Assembly (NCBI GenBank): GCA_016201575.1
Contig: JACQCN010000422.1
Coordinates: forward strand, 1 to 6,539
Origin: Candidatus Rokuibacteriota bacterium
Lineage (GTDB): Bacteria; Methylomirabilota; Methylomirabilia; Rokubacteriales; CSP1-6
Direction of reading: 5' to 3'
Length of the DNA: 6,539 nt
In this document: positions 1-4,594 of the stretch, in pieces
Layout: the number at the start of each line of letters is the position of its first letter
How positions within the stretch are numbered: position 1 is the first letter of the stretch
Notes under the pieces: model-generated
Told to the model about the DNA's origin: nothing
The model's input: only the letters and a program-made list of their open reading frames with translations
The model's database searches: none
Made by a program: the position numbers and the translations under genes

Positions 1-32
1 CTTCTTGGGAAAAGTGAGGCGGGAACTTCGGT

Positions 33-587
33 CTAGCGGCCGCGCCGTCGCGCGGCGTGCAGCACGGCGACGATCGTCATCGCGTCCTTGATCTCGTCGC
101 CGACGACCATGCGCAGGACCTCGTCGAAGGGGAAGGCGCGGACCTCGATGAACTCGGTCTCGTCGGGCGGCCCCGCGGCCGGCCGGAGGTCCTCGGCGAG
201 AAAGATGCTGGCGGTCTCGTCGACGACGCTCTTCGAGCTGTGGAACGCGCAGATCCTGGTGAGGCGGCCGGCCTCGTACCCGGCCTCCTCGGCCAGCTCC
301 CGCTGGGCCGCGCGCTCCTCCGTCTCCCCGGCCTGGACGGCGCCGGTCGGCATCTCCCAGAAGAACCCCCGTGCCACGTAGCGGTACTGGCCGACCAGCA
401 CGACGGTGTCGGCGTCGAGGAACGGCAGCACGCCGACCGCCGGGTGCGTGGCCACCACGCCGTAAATCGTGTGGCGCCCGTCGGGCATCTCGGCCACGTC
501 CTCGCGCAGGCGGAGCCAGCGGTTCTCGTAGATCGGGCGGGAGGAGAGCGTCCTCCAGGGCGTGCGGCTCCAGCGGGCGCGCTCCAT
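33..587 (-). CDS. Nudix hydrolase, ADP-ribose pyrophosphatase-like
   Basis: This 184-residue protein probably hydrolyses a nucleoside diphosphate linked to another group, most likely ADP-ribose to AMP plus ribose 5-phosphate, in the cytoplasm. The Nudix box is complete: G82, E88, R96-E97, E100-E101, G103, with Tyr104 where an aliphatic residue is usual. It is preceded by the WEMPTG strand typical of the ADP-ribose pyrophosphatase branch. The segment FHSSKSVVDET (about 115-125), followed by an FLAEDL strand, also fits that branch. Length is normal for the family. I chose the ATG at 587 because residues before it (the frame stays open to 1049) are low-complexity Arg/Ala/Gly sequence antisense to the next gene. 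No Shine-Dalgarno sequence precedes this ATG, and a -10-like hexamer lies only 8-13 bases upstream, so the mRNA may be leaderless. Substrate assignment is by family resemblance only. The gene diverges from the DinB-TtuB-TtuA operon. Confidence 0.9.
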   Translation of the reverse strand: MERARWSRTPWRTLSSRPIYENRWLRLREDVAEMPDGRHTIYGVVATHPAVGVLPFLDADTVVLVGQYRYVARGFFWEMPTGAVQAGETEERAAQRELAEEAGYEAGRLTRICAFHSSKSVVDETASIFLAEDLRPAAGPPDETEFIEVRAFPFDEVLRMVVGDEIKDAMTIVAVLHAARRRGR

Positions 588-594
588 GATGGAG

Positions 595-602
595 AGTATA
601 AT
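595..602. promoter_or_regulatory. Overlapping divergent -10 elements
   Basis: A perfect TATAAT lies at 597-602 on the plus strand. A TATACT overlaps it on the minus strand (600 down to 595). This is an AT-rich island in a GC-rich window, placed in the 33-bp gap between two divergent genes. The plus -10 predicts a transcript starting near 609, at the Shine-Dalgarno sequence of the DinB-family gene. The minus -10 predicts a start close to or on the Nudix ATG. I see no recognisable -35 hexamer on either side, so the sigma factor and strength are unknown. Confidence 0.5.
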
Positions 603-608
603 CGCGGC

Positions 609-615
609 GAGGAGG
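609..615 (+). promoter_or_regulatory. Strong Shine-Dalgarno (GAGGAGG) for DinB-family gene
   Basis: GAGGAGG ends five bases before the ATG at 621 and fixes that start. It also rejects the much longer open frame that runs upstream to 57 antisense to the Nudix gene. Confidence 0.8.
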
Positions 616-620
616 AAACC

Positions 621-1166
621 ATGGTCCTGCCCCGGGCGATCGACGCGATCTGGAGCGACATGGAGGCCGTGCGCGCGGAGGCGCTGCGCGAGGTCGACGG
701 CCTGAGCCAGGCCCAGGTCGACTGGCGGCCGGCCGGGACCGAGTGGTCGATCGGCGAGATCCTGAGTCACCTCAGCGTGGCCGAGACGCAGACGGGCAAG
801 CTGACGACGAAGCTCACGCGCGAGGCCGAGGCCGCGGGCGCGCTCGCGCCGTATCCCGCCGACGTCGCCGCGTTCGCCCCGATCCCGGCGCCGCCGATGC
901 ACGGCATGCAGGCGCCGCCGGCGGTGCAGCCCGAGCGCGGCGTGCCCGTGACCCGCCTCCTGGCCGACCTGCGGGCCGTGCGCGCGCGGAGCCGGCAGTC
1001 GATGGAGAAGATCGCCGGCGTCGATCCGCGCCCGCTCACGTTCAAGCACTTCGCGCTCGGCGAGCTGAACCTAGCGCAGTGGTGGACGCTCCAGGCGCGG
1101 CACGACGGGGCGCACCTCGAGCAGATCCGCGCGGTCAAGGTCGCGCCCGGCTTCCCGCGGGCGTGA
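621..1166 (+). CDS. DinB/YfiT-fold putative metal-dependent protein
   Basis: This 181-residue protein fits the DinB/YfiT-like four-helix-bundle superfamily. Members bind a divalent metal through three histidines; several are thiol (bacillithiol, mycothiol, glutathione) transferases or hydrolases, and many have no known role. The visible ligands are H50, in the second-helix motif WSIGEILSHL, and H161 and H165, in the C-terminal motif HDGAHLEQI. The spacing HxxxH near the C-terminus is characteristic. The middle (about 75-105) is Pro/Ala-rich and probably a loop. Length is normal. It is the first gene of a compact operon: its TGA overlaps the ATG of the sulfur-carrier gene by one base (TGATG), which suggests translational coupling. 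The co-location with tRNA thiolation genes hints at thiol or sulfur chemistry, but that is inference. No substrate can be named from sequence. Confidence 0.85.
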   Translation: MVLPRAIDAIWSDMEAVRAEALREVDGLSQAQVDWRPAGTEWSIGEILSHLSVAETQTGKLTTKLTREAEAAGALAPYPADVAAFAPIPAPPMHGMQAPPAVQPERGVPVTRLLADLRAVRARSRQSMEKIAGVDPRPLTFKHFALGELNLAQWWTLQARHDGAHLEQIRAVKVAPGFPRA

Positions 1167-1432
1167 TGAAGGTCGTGCTGCGCAACCCGCGCCGCGAGGT
1201 GGAGCTCTCCGGCCGGCGCCGCGTGAAGGACGTGCTGAAGGAGCTCGGCGTGCTCCCCGAGACCGTGCTCGTCATCCGCGGCGACGAGCTGGTGACCGCG
1301 GACGCCATGCTCGACGACGCCGACACGATCGAGCTCCGGCCCGTGATGTCCGGGGGGCGCCCCGAGTGGCAGTTCGAGCCGAACGGCGTCGGCGAGCTCC
1401 GGCGAGCCCGCCGCGAGGCGAGGCCCGAGTAA
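1166..1432 (+). CDS. ttuB: TtuB/ThiS/MoaD-like sulfur-carrier protein with C-terminal extension
   Basis: This 88-residue protein has a beta-grasp (ubiquitin-like) core in residues 1-64, ending in the sequence PVMSGG with G63-G64. The core matches TtuB of Thermus thermophilus in length and style: an MKVVLR opening strand, then KDVLKELG, PETVLVIRGDEL and DADTIELRPVMSGG. In that family the terminal glycine is adenylated by an E1-like enzyme and converted to a thiocarboxylate, which supplies sulfur to TtuA. Here the reading frame does not stop after Gly-Gly but continues 24 residues (65-88), beginning RPEWQFEPNG and ending in an Arg/Glu-rich stretch. 23 of these 24 codons end in G or C, as expected for real coding sequence. 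The extension would block thiocarboxylation unless removed. The start overlaps the upstream stop by one base and the stop lies four bases before the TtuA start, so the three genes are probably co-translated. A role in another thio-transfer pathway (ThiS, MoaD, CysO type) is possible, but the TtuA neighbour favours tRNA thiolation. Confidence 0.85.
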   Translation: MKVVLRNPRREVELSGRRRVKDVLKELGVLPETVLVIRGDELVTADAMLDDADTIELRPVMSGGRPEWQFEPNGVGELRRARREARPE

Positions 1433-1436
1433 ATCC

Positions 1437-2339
1437 GTGAAGTGCACGAAGTGCGGCGACACGGCCACGCTCGAGCTCCGGCGCCACAACGCCGCGTTCT
1501 GCGCGCCCGACTTCCTCGTCTTTTTCCGCCGGCAGGTGACCACCGCGGTCCGCAAGCACCGCATGCTCACGCCGGAGGAGCCCGTGCTGGTGGCGGTGTC
1601 CGGGGGCAAGGACTCGCTCGCGCTCTGGGACGTGCTGATCGAGGAGGGGTACCGGACGTCCGGCCTCTACCTCGACCTGGGCATCTTCGAGTACTCCGTC
1701 GAGTCGAAGGCGAAGTGCGAGGCCTTCGCGGCGGCGCGCGGCGTGCCGCTCATCGTCGACACCGTCGCCGAGGCGGTCGGGGCCCCCGTGCCGGTGATCC
1801 AGCGGGTCACGCGGCGGCCTCCTTGCTCGGGCTGCGGGCTCTCCAAGCGCTACCTGATGAACCGGGCGGCCCTCGCGCACGGCTTCCCCGTGGTGGCGAC
1901 GGGCCACAACCTCGACGACGAGGCGGCCACGCTGCTCGGCTCCGTCCTCCAGTGGCAGACGGACGCGCTCGCCCGCCAGTCGCCCGCGCTCCCGTCCACG
2001 CACCCGAAGCTCGTGCGCCGCGTCAAGCCGCTCTACCGGCTCTCGGAGCGGGAGACGGCGGCCTACGCGTTCCTGCGCCGGATCGACTATATCGTCGAGG
2101 AATGCCCCTTCGCCCGCGGCGCGACCTCCATCGCGCACAAGGAGATCCTGAGCCGGATGGAGGACGTCTCCCCGGGCGCCAAGCACAACTTCCTCTTCGG
2201 GTTCCTCGAGAAGGCGCGCCCGGCGTTCGAGCGGGCCGAGGGTGTCGTGCTCAAGGAGTGCGAGCGCTGCGGCCAGGTCACCACGGGCACGGTGTGCGCC
2301 TTCTGCAAGCTCGCCGACCAGGTCAAGCGCTCCGCCTGA
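1437..2339 (+). CDS. ttuA: TtuA-family tRNA 2-thiouridine synthetase
   Basis: This 300-residue cytoplasmic enzyme belongs to the TtuA/TtcA family of tRNA thiolases. In Thermus thermophilus, TtuA adenylates the tRNA base U54 with ATP and replaces its 2-oxygen with sulfur from TtuB. Visible features, in order: an N-terminal zinc-finger site with C3, C6 and C22; the PP-loop ATPase motif SGGKDS at 55-60; C130 and C133 in PPCSGCG, with C223 in EECP, the three ligands expected for the [4Fe-4S] cluster; GHNLDDEA with the catalytic-type D161; and a C-terminal zinc finger with C275, C278, C287 and C290. The fourth N-terminal zinc ligand expected near position 25 is Asp here, though H17 is close. The start is GTG at 1437, because it places MKCTKC as in relatives; the next ATG (residue 43) would remove the zinc site. 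Only a weak GAGG lies upstream (1420-1423), so translation may depend on coupling to the preceding gene. The target may be U54 or another uridine. Confidence 0.92.
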   Translation: MKCTKCGDTATLELRRHNAAFCAPDFLVFFRRQVTTAVRKHRMLTPEEPVLVAVSGGKDSLALWDVLIEEGYRTSGLYLDLGIFEYSVESKAKCEAFAAARGVPLIVDTVAEAVGAPVPVIQRVTRRPPCSGCGLSKRYLMNRAALAHGFPVVATGHNLDDEAATLLGSVLQWQTDALARQSPALPSTHPKLVRRVKPLYRLSERETAAYAFLRRIDYIVEECPFARGATSIAHKEILSRMEDVSPGAKHNFLFGFLEKARPAFERAEGVVLKECERCGQVTTGTVCAFCKLADQVKRSA

Positions 2340-2342
2340 CCC

Positions 2343-2362
2343 GGTTCGGCCCGGCCGGGACC
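2343..2362 (+). terminator. Possible hairpin after ttuA
   Basis: An eight-pair stem (2343-2350 with 2354-2362, one bulged G, one G-U pair, loop CCG) begins three bases after the ttuA stop codon. No U-tract follows, only TATTCTT a little downstream. It may attenuate or terminate the operon transcript weakly. GC-rich DNA gives such hairpins by chance. Confidence 0.3.
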
Positions 2363-2373
2363 CGTGCTATTCT
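2345..2373 (+). promoter_or_regulatory. Weak candidate promoter for the PagL-like gene
   Basis: TATTCT at 2368-2373 is the best -10-like sequence in the 105-bp gap before the PagL-like gene. TTCGGC sits 17 bases upstream, but only its first two bases match a sigma-70 -35. A start near 2380 would leave a leader of about 65 bases. This is weak evidence; read-through from ttuA is the alternative. Confidence 0.25.
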
Positions 2374-2429
2374 TGGACGGTTTTGCGCCTGGAGCCCGGG
2401 CGCCCGACACCCGCAGTGCCGATCAGACC

Positions 2430-2434
2430 GGAGG
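2430..2434 (+). promoter_or_regulatory. Shine-Dalgarno GGAGG for PagL-like gene
   Basis: GGAGG ends 10 bases before the ATG at 2445. It supports that ATG over the GTG at 2364. The shorter start also puts the signal peptide at the true N-terminus. Confidence 0.65.
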
Positions 2435-2444
2435 CCATTGCCCG

Positions 2445-3050
2445 ATGCGTGGACGCGGCGTGGTGGCAGTGGTGGCGATCGTGGCGGCAGTCTGGCTGGC
2501 GCCCGCGCGGGCCGTCGCCTTCGACCCCGACGGGAGCTTCGCCAAGGACACGGTGATCTTCTCGCTGCAGGTGGGCGGCGGCACGCAGAACAACGTCGAG
2601 GAGCACGGCCGCCTCTCCGACATCTCCTTCGTGAACTTCACGCCGCGCCTGTCCTGGCTGCCGTTCGGGCCGGTCGGGAGCGGCTGGCTCCACGGGGCCT
2701 TCGAGCCCGGCCTGGAGGGCTGGTTCCAGTACTACCTGGAGCCGCACGAGGCGACCGCGGAGGGCCTGAAGGCCATCGGGCGCTACCACTTCCTGAGCCT
2801 GGGGCGCGTGGTCCCGTACGCGGAGATCGGGGCGGGCGTGGGCGCGTCGAGCCTGAAAGTGCTGGAGCTCCGCGCCACGCTCAACTTCGTCCTGGAGGCC
2901 GGCGTCGGGCTCTCGTATTTCCTCACCGACGACTTCGCCCTCACGGCCGGCTACCGCTTCCAGCACATCTCTAACGGCAACGTCGAGCGGCCGAATCGCG
3001 GCTTCAACTCCGACACCGGCACGCTCGGCGTCTCCTACTTCTTCCACTAG
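2445..3050 (+). CDS. Acyloxyacyl hydrolase / PagL-like lipid A 3-O-deacylase
   Basis: This 201-residue protein is probably an outer-membrane beta-barrel that removes the 3-O-acyl chain from lipid A. Residues 1-23 are a signal peptide: Arg-rich start, hydrophobic core VVAVVAIVAAVWL, and likely cleavage after APARA or slightly later after AVA. The rest alternates Gly/aromatic/hydrophobic strands as in small barrels and ends in SYFFH, close to the usual aromatic C-terminal targeting signal. The family signature is GYRFQHISNGN, with H174 and S176 matching the PagL His-x-Ser-Asn catalytic pair. I could not assign the third catalytic residue (Glu in Pseudomonas aeruginosa PagL) with confidence; E181 is the nearest acidic candidate. 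Length is close to PagL. No lipid A biosynthesis genes adjoin it, so it looks like a single-gene unit. A 105-bp inverted-repeat element begins at the base after its TAG and can serve as its terminator. Some members of this family are annotated only as acyloxyacyl hydrolases, and the exact bond cut is not certain. Confidence 0.82.
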   Translation: MRGRGVVAVVAIVAAVWLAPARAVAFDPDGSFAKDTVIFSLQVGGGTQNNVEEHGRLSDISFVNFTPRLSWLPFGPVGSGWLHGAFEPGLEGWFQYYLEPHEATAEGLKAIGRYHFLSLGRVVPYAEIGAGVGASSLKVLELRATLNFVLEAGVGLSYFLTDDFALTAGYRFQHISNGNVERPNRGFNSDTGTLGVSYFFH

Positions 3051-3155
3051 CAGGCCGCTGAAAAAGGCCCATTCAACTCGGGCCTCGCCTCGCGGCTACG
3101 CCGCTCAGCTCGAACGGCCACGCCGCCTCGCGTCTGGACCTTTTTGAGCGGCCTG
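3051..3155. repeat. 105-bp inverted-repeat element, likely terminator
   Basis: The ends are 17-bp inverted repeats with one mismatch: CAGGCCGCTGAAAAAGG at 3051-3067 and CCTTTTTGAGCGGCCTG at 3139-3155. Near the centre is a perfect short hairpin, GCGGC-TAC-GCCGC, at 3092-3104. A T5 run follows at 3160-3164, so on the plus strand the folded element resembles an intrinsic terminator for the PagL-like gene. The length, terminal inverted repeats and position immediately behind a stop codon resemble the REP/MITE-like palindromic elements that recur between genes in many bacterial genomes. Only one copy is in this window, so repetition is inferred, not seen. Confidence 0.65.
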
Positions 3156-3173
3156 CGGGTTTTTCAGTATCTT
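3144..3173 (+). promoter_or_regulatory. Candidate thiolase promoter reaching out of the repeat
   Basis: TTGAGC at 3144-3149, inside the right arm of the inverted repeat, and TATCTT at 3168-3173, just outside it, are 18 bases apart. Each matches the sigma-70 consensus at four of six positions. Transcription would start near 3180, about 80 bases before the thiolase ATG. A weaker alternative -10, TAAGAT near 3222, lacks a convincing partner. Confidence 0.35.
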
Positions 3174-3184
3174 GGTAGACTACC
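3174..3184. promoter_or_regulatory. Palindrome GGTAG-A-CTACC, possible operator
   Basis: A perfect 5-1-5 inverted repeat lies immediately after the candidate -10 and over the predicted transcription start of the thiolase unit, where repressor operators often sit. It does not clearly match a fatty-acid regulator consensus that I can recall. Eleven bases is short enough to arise by chance. Confidence 0.3.
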
Positions 3185-3247
3185 GTCGTCCTACCCGTCC
3201 GCCCTGTCTGGCGCGCGGGTGTAAGATGAACCGAGATTCAGTCGAAC

Positions 3248-3254
3248 GAGGAGG
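3248..3254 (+). promoter_or_regulatory. Strong Shine-Dalgarno (GAGGAGG) for thiolase
   Basis: GAGGAGG ends seven bases before the ATG at 3262. It selects this start over the TTG at 3172 and the in-frame ATG at 3226, which would add an N-terminal stretch not seen in thiolases. Confidence 0.85.
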
Positions 3255-3261
3255 CGTGCAC

Positions 3262-4407
3262 ATGGCGGACGCGTATATCGTCGGAGCGGTCCGGACGGCG
3301 GTCGGCAAGAAGAACGGACGGCTGGCGCCGATGCGGCCGGACGATCTCACCGCGCTCGTGCTCAAGGCCCTGGTGGCCCGGGTCGCCGTGGACCCGACCG
3401 AGGTCGAGGACGTGATCCTCGGGTGCGTGGACCAGCTCGGCGAGCAAGGCATGAACATCGCCCGCAACGCCGCCCTGATCGCCGGGTTCCCCCTCGACGT
3501 CTGCGGCACCACGCTCGACCGCATGTGCGGGTCGGGCCAGCAGGCGGCGAACTTCGCCGCCATGGGCGTGATGGCGGGCCAGTACGACGTGGTCGTCGCG
3601 GGCGGCGTGGAGCACATGACGCGGGTCCCGATGGGCTCGAACGCGATGGGACCCGGCGAGGGGCCGCTCTCGCCCCGGCTCCAGGAGCGCTACCAGATCA
3701 TCCCCCAGGGGCTCTCCGCCGAGATGCTCGCCGAGAAGTGGGGGCTCAAGCGCGAGGAGCTGGACGAGTTCGCAGCGCAGAGCCACGAGAAGGCGGGCCG
3801 CGCCATCGCCGAGGGCCGCTTCCGCCGCGAGATCATGCCGGTGACGCTGCCCGACGGCTCCGTGTTCGACACCGACGAGGGCGTCCGGGTCCCGGTCAAC
3901 CGCGAGAAGATGGCCGCGCTGGCTCCGGCGTTCAAGCCCGACGGCGTGGTCACCGCCGGCAACTCGTCCCAGATCTCCGACGGCGCCGCCGCGCTCATGC
4001 TGATGTCGGAGGCCAAGCTCAAGAGCCTCGGCCTGAAGCCGCGGGCCCGCGTGGTGGCCACGGCGCTGGCCGGCGTCGACCCCACGATCATGCTCACCGG
4101 TCCCATCCCCGCCACCCAGCGCGTGCTCAGGAAGGCGGGACTGAAGCTCGAGCAGATCGACCTCTTCGAGATCAACGAGGCCTTCGCCTCGGTCGTCCTC
4201 GCGTGGGAGCGGGAGCTGCACCCCGACATGCGCCGGGTCAACGTCAACGGCGGCGCCATCGCGCTCGGGCATCCGCTCGGCTGCTCGGGCGCGCGCCTCC
4301 TGACGACGCTGCTGCACGAGCTGGAATGGACGGGCAAGCGCTACGGGCTGCAGACGATGTGCATCGGCTTCGGCCAGGGCATCGCGACCATCATCGAGCG
4401 CGTCTGA
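3262..4407 (+). CDS. Thiolase, FadA5-like (acetyl-CoA acyltransferase)
   Basis: This 381-residue cytoplasmic enzyme cleaves 3-ketoacyl-CoA with CoA to release acetyl-CoA, or condenses two acyl-CoAs in reverse. Visible catalytic features: the nucleophile C89 in DRMCGSGQQA; N305 in EINEAFASVV; H337 in GGAIALGHPLGCSG; and the acid/base C367 in MCIGFGQG. Both thiolase halves are complete and length is normal for degradative thiolases. The C-terminal region, with NEAFASVVLAWERELHPDM and VNVNGGAIALGHP, strongly recalls mycobacterial FadA5, the steroid side-chain thiolase, and related acyl-CoA thiolases. Substrate cannot be fixed from that, since FadA5-like sequences are numerous and of mixed function. 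No dehydrogenase, hydratase or CoA ligase adjoins it in the window, so it is not in a full beta-oxidation cluster here. Its TGA overlaps the ATG of a 28-codon Cys-rich gene (TGATG), so the two are probably co-translated. Confidence 0.93.
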   Translation: MADAYIVGAVRTAVGKKNGRLAPMRPDDLTALVLKALVARVAVDPTEVEDVILGCVDQLGEQGMNIARNAALIAGFPLDVCGTTLDRMCGSGQQAANFAAMGVMAGQYDVVVAGGVEHMTRVPMGSNAMGPGEGPLSPRLQERYQIIPQGLSAEMLAEKWGLKREELDEFAAQSHEKAGRAIAEGRFRREIMPVTLPDGSVFDTDEGVRVPVNREKMAALAPAFKPDGVVTAGNSSQISDGAAALMLMSEAKLKSLGLKPRARVVATALAGVDPTIMLTGPIPATQRVLRKAGLKLEQIDLFEINEAFASVVLAWERELHPDMRRVNVNGGAIALGHPLGCSGARLLTTLLHELEWTGKRYGLQTMCIGFGQGIATIIERV

Positions 4408-4493
4408 TGGCGAGCTATCGCTGCGAGAAGTGCGGCAAGACGGCGCCCGTGCAGAAGGTGTGCTGCGGGCGCCCGATGAAGAAGTCGGGCTAG
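4407..4493 (+). CDS. 28-residue desulforedoxin-like Cys4 microprotein
   Basis: This tiny gene encodes YRCEKCG, an eight-residue linker (KTAPVQKV), and CCGRPMKKSG, with four cysteines at 6, 9, 19 and 20. The pattern CxxC...CC-Gxx-M is that of desulforedoxin and of the N-terminal domain of desulfoferrodoxin, where the four cysteines bind one iron (or zinc). Those domains are about 36 residues, so this one has a shortened linker between the cysteine pairs. The start overlaps the thiolase stop by one base, which favours real, coupled expression, although no separate Shine-Dalgarno sequence is evident. Four cysteines in 28 residues in family-like spacing are unlikely to be chance. Function is unknown: it could be a small electron carrier, a metal-binding partner of the thiolase, or a regulatory ribbon. 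Many gene finders would omit it because of its length. Confidence 0.7.
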   Translation: MASYRCEKCGKTAPVQKVCCGRPMKKSG

Positions 4494-4499
4494 GCCGAT

Positions 4500-4526
4500 C
4501 GGAGGGGGCCCCGACGGCCTCCTCCG
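4500..4526. terminator. Hairpin after thiolase-microprotein unit
   Basis: An 11-pair stem (4500-4510 with 4516-4526, one G-U pair on the plus-strand RNA) with loop CCGAC starts seven bases after the microprotein stop. It has no U-tract, so termination may be weak or Rho-assisted. On the minus strand the G-U becomes an A-C mismatch, so the hairpin favours plus-strand transcripts. Confidence 0.5.
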
Positions 4527-4533
4527 AAGTCTC

Positions 4534-4580
4534 CCCCGGGAACCGAGTTGCGCCGGCGGAGCCGGCGCTCGAAACCGGGG
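4534..4580. terminator. Long imperfect hairpin between convergent genes
   Basis: The core is a perfect 8-bp stem, GCGCCGGC (4550-4557) and GCCGGCGC (4561-4568), around GGA. An outer CCCCGG (4534-4539) pairs with CCGGGG (4575-4580) across internal mismatches. It begins 14 bases past the kinase stop in the minus direction, so it is the more likely terminator of the kinase gene. No U-tract is present on either strand. Confidence 0.45.
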
Positions 4581-4594
4581 TCAGTCCGACGCTC

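Noticed and set aside
1..32. Left-edge sequence as the end of another gene or a terminator.
   Set aside because: Only 32 bases after the Nudix stop; I see no hairpin, T-run or recognisable coding sequence.
588..1049. N-terminal extension of the Nudix protein up to 1049 on the minus strand.
   Set aside because: The extra residues are Arg/Ala/Gly/His-rich antisense of the DinB-fold gene, with no family similarity; the ATG at 587 gives the right length.
1347..1439. Possible ttuB-ttuA gene fusion broken by a frameshift in the six-G run at 1352-1357: the ttuA frame is open upstream to 1347 and would read as a Ser/Ala/Gly linker.
   Set aside because: Third-position GC is much better in the annotated ttuB frame across the extension, the ttuA frame has a natural GTG start with the zinc-finger opening MKCTKC, and a fusion would also bury Gly-Gly. 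Raw reads over the G run would settle it.
767..1609. Long open frame on the minus strand opposite the DinB-fold, ttuB and ttuA genes (and similar ones opposite ttuA, PagL-like and thiolase genes).
   Set aside because: GC-rich DNA leaves stop-free antisense frames; the translations are low-complexity and the plus-strand genes have clear motifs.
3172..3261. Thiolase start at TTG 3172 or ATG 3226.
   Set aside because: GAGGAGG sits seven bases before ATG 3262, and thiolases begin at the strand that follows that Met.
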